Positions 6,801-8,716 of a stretch of 8,716 bases of DNA are shown piece by piece. Source of the DNA: Candidatus Bathyarchaeota archaeon. GTDB lineage: Archaea > Thermoproteota > Bathyarchaeia > RBG-16-48-13 > JAGMEO01. The DNA lies in assembly GCA_030602965.1 (NCBI GenBank), contig JAUVYS010000047.1, positions 1-8,716 on the forward strand, written 5' to 3'. Each line of letters begins with the position of its first letter. Position 1 is the stretch's first letter. The notes under the pieces are model-generated. The model worked only from the letters and a program-made list of their open reading frames with translations. It was not told the origin of the DNA and did no database searches. The position numbers were made by a program, and so were the translations under genes.

Positions 6801-8716
6801 CTTTGGCGATTTTTTCCCCTGGCAAGGAGTTATTGATGAACTACACAATCATGCAGAATGGGTTATTTGCATCGATCCAAACATTGACGAAAAGCTAATT
6901 GCTCAAAAATCCAATGATCTATTAGAGGCAGAGATGAGAGAAATTATTGGTTTTGGTTCAGGGGTAGGATCACACGGAGAGGATAACTATACTATTTCTA
7001 CTGAACAGTTTCACCTTTCAGATGTATTACATAGCTTAACTGCATCAATTGGCGAACTATATGCTGGCTGGGCCAATTCCTATAAAGAGGTTGCTCAAAG
7101 TATCTTGCGAGAATCTCGCCGATTATCAGGTCTTTCATTGGTGAGAGCAACTGGTCTTGGTGAATACATAAGAGATTTTATGGCTTATGCTCTTACCCGT
7201 AAGCTTATTTCTGCAGATGAAAACGTGCTATGTGACCAACTCGTATCTCTTGATGCTTACCGGCATTGGTTTGACTCTGCTGAATCTAAAACTCGGCCCG
7301 ATCTTCTATGGGTCGTTGCGCAAGTTGGGAATGATCAGCGAATTCATCTCGACCTAAAACTCATTGAGTGTAAACTAGCAAAGATGTCAGATGTACATTT
7401 AGATAAAGCGCAATTGCAGCTCAAAAATGGATTGCAGCATTTAATTGAAGTATTTATGCCACGCCGTGATGATAATAGCATTGAAGATGATAGGCCTGAC
7501 CAACGTTATTGGTGGTTACAGCTTCATCGCTTAATTGCAAGTAAGGCAAAAATCATTGGTTATGATCAAGGTAGAGTTTTAACAGCGTTGGAACGTATGG
7601 CAGAAGGTGACTATAGTGTTAAATGGGGGGCATCTGCAATTACTTATTGGACAGACCAAAAGAATATTTCACTTTCACTTAATGCGATTTGGCCATTTTT
7701 CTTTGAGGGTCAAGAATTGGATATTGGCGTAGTATATGCAGGGAGTGATTTTGTACGGGACCTATGCACATCAAAAATTTCTGAAACATTGCCTTGGGGT
7801 AAAAAGATGATCCGATTTGATTCTGTTATTCAAAAACCAAGCTCAAAGAAGGATAAAAAAAGCGTAGAAAGTGGAACAAAGGAAAAAGATGATTCTGGCA
7901 AGACAGATGTAAGTCGTTTTCCTGAGCCAAGTAAAACTGTTGTATCTATTAAACCTGAAATAGCACCTAAAGAGCAAGATGCTAAAATTGATATTGAACT
8001 TTCAATTCCGCAAAGAATATTATTAGGTAAAACCATAAATGGGAATAGAGATATCTATTGGGAATTTGGGCATGATGAATTGAATAATCGACATATGCTT
8101 ATTTTTGGTGCCTCAGGTATGGGGAAGACTTATGCAATCCAATGTCTTCTTTGGGAACTTGGCCGTACGGGAGAAAATTCTTTGATAGTAGATTACACAA
8201 ATGGTTTTTTTGATAGCCAGTTAGAATCAGAAATTAAAACATTACTTCGACCTGTCCAACATATTATTCAGAAAGAACCGATTGCTATCAATCCTTTTAG
8301 ACAACAAATGGTAAATATTGCAGGAGAGTTTACACCCGAAGGCTTTGTAAGTACCGCACAGCGGGTAAGTGGTGTTTTTTCAGAAGTGTATAATTTTGGC
8401 GATCAACAGAAATCTGCTCTATACCAGGCTATAAAATCATGGTTAGAACTTAATACTAATAAGTGCATGGGATTATATAATCTAATACCACGTCTCAAAG
8501 AGATTCAAGAGCAAAAAGGTGTAACTGGAACATCTGCAGGAAGCGTAATTAGTAAGATTCAGCCATTTGTTGATCAAAATCCTTTTGGAATTGAAGATCA
8601 AGAGAGTTGGAATAAAATATTTAATGACTTTGAACATCGTTGCCATATCATTCAATTGGCAGGATTTGCAAAAGATGCCGCACGTTTAATTACAGAGTTT
8701 TTACTTATAGACCTTT
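3862..8716 (+). CDS. dptH: DptH-like giant restriction protein: PD-(D/E)XK nuclease core plus HerA/FtsK-type ATPase (3' partial)
   Basis: Probable DNA-translocating and cleaving subunit. The frame runs from ATG 3862 (ATGA overlap with the upstream stop) to the right edge without a stop: 1618 codons, with the C-terminus missing. Residues 1-700 have no motif I can name; LIVLLIGVDRVTD (114-126) looks like a conserved strand-turn. HPHANDGL (779-786) opens a mixed alpha/beta region, and GFGSGVGSHGE (1030-1040) is a glycine-rich loop. Residues 1146-1171 fit PD-(D/E)XK: PD (D1147), then a strand ending E1169-C-K1171, then a helix with Q1184. A charged linker of about 50 residues (1324-1376) leads into the motor, with Walker A GASGMGKT (1416-1423) and strand SLIVDY (1440-1445). 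The canonical HerA Walker B would lie beyond the edge. The motor and gene order match DptH, usually near 1700 residues. Motor assignment is strong, nuclease good, DptH identity moderate. Confidence 0.88.
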   Translation, partial: MIFFADSVLKHIRKQVERHLLQGGVNNKLLIMMPSIPALAACTIGKQLEGYCTGQEELTLPIIKISKDLYFDWENSNDPNIHHYSEEIAKKGWNDAQGNLTSYRNLLNKKNGLLIVLLIGVDRVTDASSLLDVHHCDFNTIWEDLDKNFSSWIKQLFDRSFIGFEEETVIHFNYILISLINKGLSDILQISTLLEELDLSTAQDGRDAEQILLQSLNRFGLPLFIGYKFTNQKSFGPYIDDAIAFFTYNAFLEERSRNKALKNIENFIEGNSLGDLFPQSDREPFKSDEDFINGIKNYIESGDENLGKKLKKCDFVTIRDRILNYKPEKPDKDNKPAKLAKKLSGSPVEVILTALWSTFAEFKKIISEYGNYKHEILKEINIKSILFKHDCSGDTPDERKESALAYLSRLLGGLDLLVEERIDLEKINIDKNRIEIHSTLFRDDLDCQFARTSEPYLQFLVTLVGEDLEKPAQKMFAWRLPEIEPYRIADEIFQRIAREMKNIEGYCLPVFNISYFEELMLAKDDEETCRVLLQCIDNEGNCIFNLLDVSDINKKDPLLEYINKLAIQYDGFIQKAAKNGLHSVFDDTWDKLRQAYEQAFDAYLTKPECSKSPLATLLFRSFLIIQQRKDISNQIWPWEPYEKAGIITVVHPALLEMLQSQAIYLFTCFNTLAVRELKALGSKKFQDSLWQNYVDLAKIQMPLCGLIKSENRILDTDIRGGNLIYRIGNIENSEASLTTRLLLRYDEFNEVDISDADIFRQTRESKVYYNILRDYRKLHPHANDGLSLAIYQNKDIQPIIAAVDQYLKDVCNEEDNSSRKYFMSISVFTESADDSSVSRWINQWKERWETSEVQESPSHYQKTTMSIAHRIVSSKNNYVQFKQIVKQGLEVDIMFLSNFIGAGMRGNEFEEVEPYDVTTRTLKFPILEKSFCAIGDPGKNLQRARILSNRQFSLTTRYSELLARLKNRETPQNTHHVVLGFGDFFPWQGVIDELHNHAEWVICIDPNIDEKLIAQKSNDLLEAEMREIIGFGSGVGSHGEDNYTISTEQFHLSDVLHSLTASIGELYAGWANSYKEVAQSILRESRRLSGLSLVRATGLGEYIRDFMAYALTRKLISADENVLCDQLVSLDAYRHWFDSAESKTRPDLLWVVAQVGNDQRIHLDLKLIECKLAKMSDVHLDKAQLQLKNGLQHLIEVFMPRRDDNSIEDDRPDQRYWWLQLHRLIASKAKIIGYDQGRVLTALERMAEGDYSVKWGASAITYWTDQKNISLSLNAIWPFFFEGQELDIGVVYAGSDFVRDLCTSKISETLPWGKKMIRFDSVIQKPSSKKDKKSVESGTKEKDDSGKTDVSRFPEPSKTVVSIKPEIAPKEQDAKIDIELSIPQRILLGKTINGNRDIYWEFGHDELNNRHMLIFGASGMGKTYAIQCLLWELGRTGENSLIVDYTNGFFDSQLESEIKTLLRPVQHIIQKEPIAINPFRQQMVNIAGEFTPEGFVSTAQRVSGVFSEVYNFGDQQKSALYQAIKSWLELNTNKCMGLYNLIPRLKEIQEQKGVTGTSAGSVISKIQPFVDQNPFGIEDQESWNKIFNDFEHRCHIIQLAGFAKDAARLITEFLLIDL

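Noticed and set aside
6492..8036. Short antisense open frames at 6492-6707 and 7830-8036
   Set aside because: Both are opposite the giant gene, low-complexity or serine-rich in translation, and carry no support as genes.

Overview
The window is 8716 bp of low-GC bacterial sequence (estimated in the high 30s percent G+C; I hand-counted 27-36% in two 300-base samples). It is essentially all coding on the + strand: three long, tightly packed genes that share overlapping start and stop codons. There is no RNA gene, repeat array, insertion sequence or intergenic gap of any size. Nothing identifies the species. A GGAGG Shine-Dalgarno and ATGA-type overlaps indicate a bacterial operon read with the standard code. 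The three products carry no visible signal peptide or membrane segment, so they probably act in the cytoplasm.

Layout. Positions 1-2187 are a P-loop ATPase gene cut by the left edge. Its reading frame does not begin at the convenient ATG at 370 but is open without a stop back to base 1. The extra 123 codons resemble the C-terminal half of a phosphorothioate-DNA (sulfur) binding domain of the ScoMcrA type. Positions 2180-3865 encode a complete 561-residue protein of no clear domain class. Positions 3862-8716 are the first 1618 codons of a giant protein cut by the right edge. It has a predicted PD-(D/E)XK nuclease core (about residues 1130-1200), a charged linker, and the start of a HerA/FtsK-like motor with Walker A at residues 1416-1423.

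Interpretation. The order small ATPase, helper protein, giant HerA-like protein, and the sequence character of the giant protein, match the DptF-DptG-DptH (DndFGH) restriction module that accompanies DNA phosphorothioation (Dnd) systems. The likely division of labour is: the first protein senses DNA and hydrolyses ATP, the second bridges, and the third translocates on and cuts DNA. The unusual part is the sulfur-binding-like domain fused to the ATPase, together with a recognisable nuclease core inside the motor protein. This makes the cluster a candidate variant phosphorothioation-sensing anti-phage or anti-plasmid system. Whether modification genes (dndBCDE or ssp) lie next to it cannot be seen here, and that decides whether it spares or attacks phosphorothioated DNA. 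Family assignments are from memory of motifs, not from searches.
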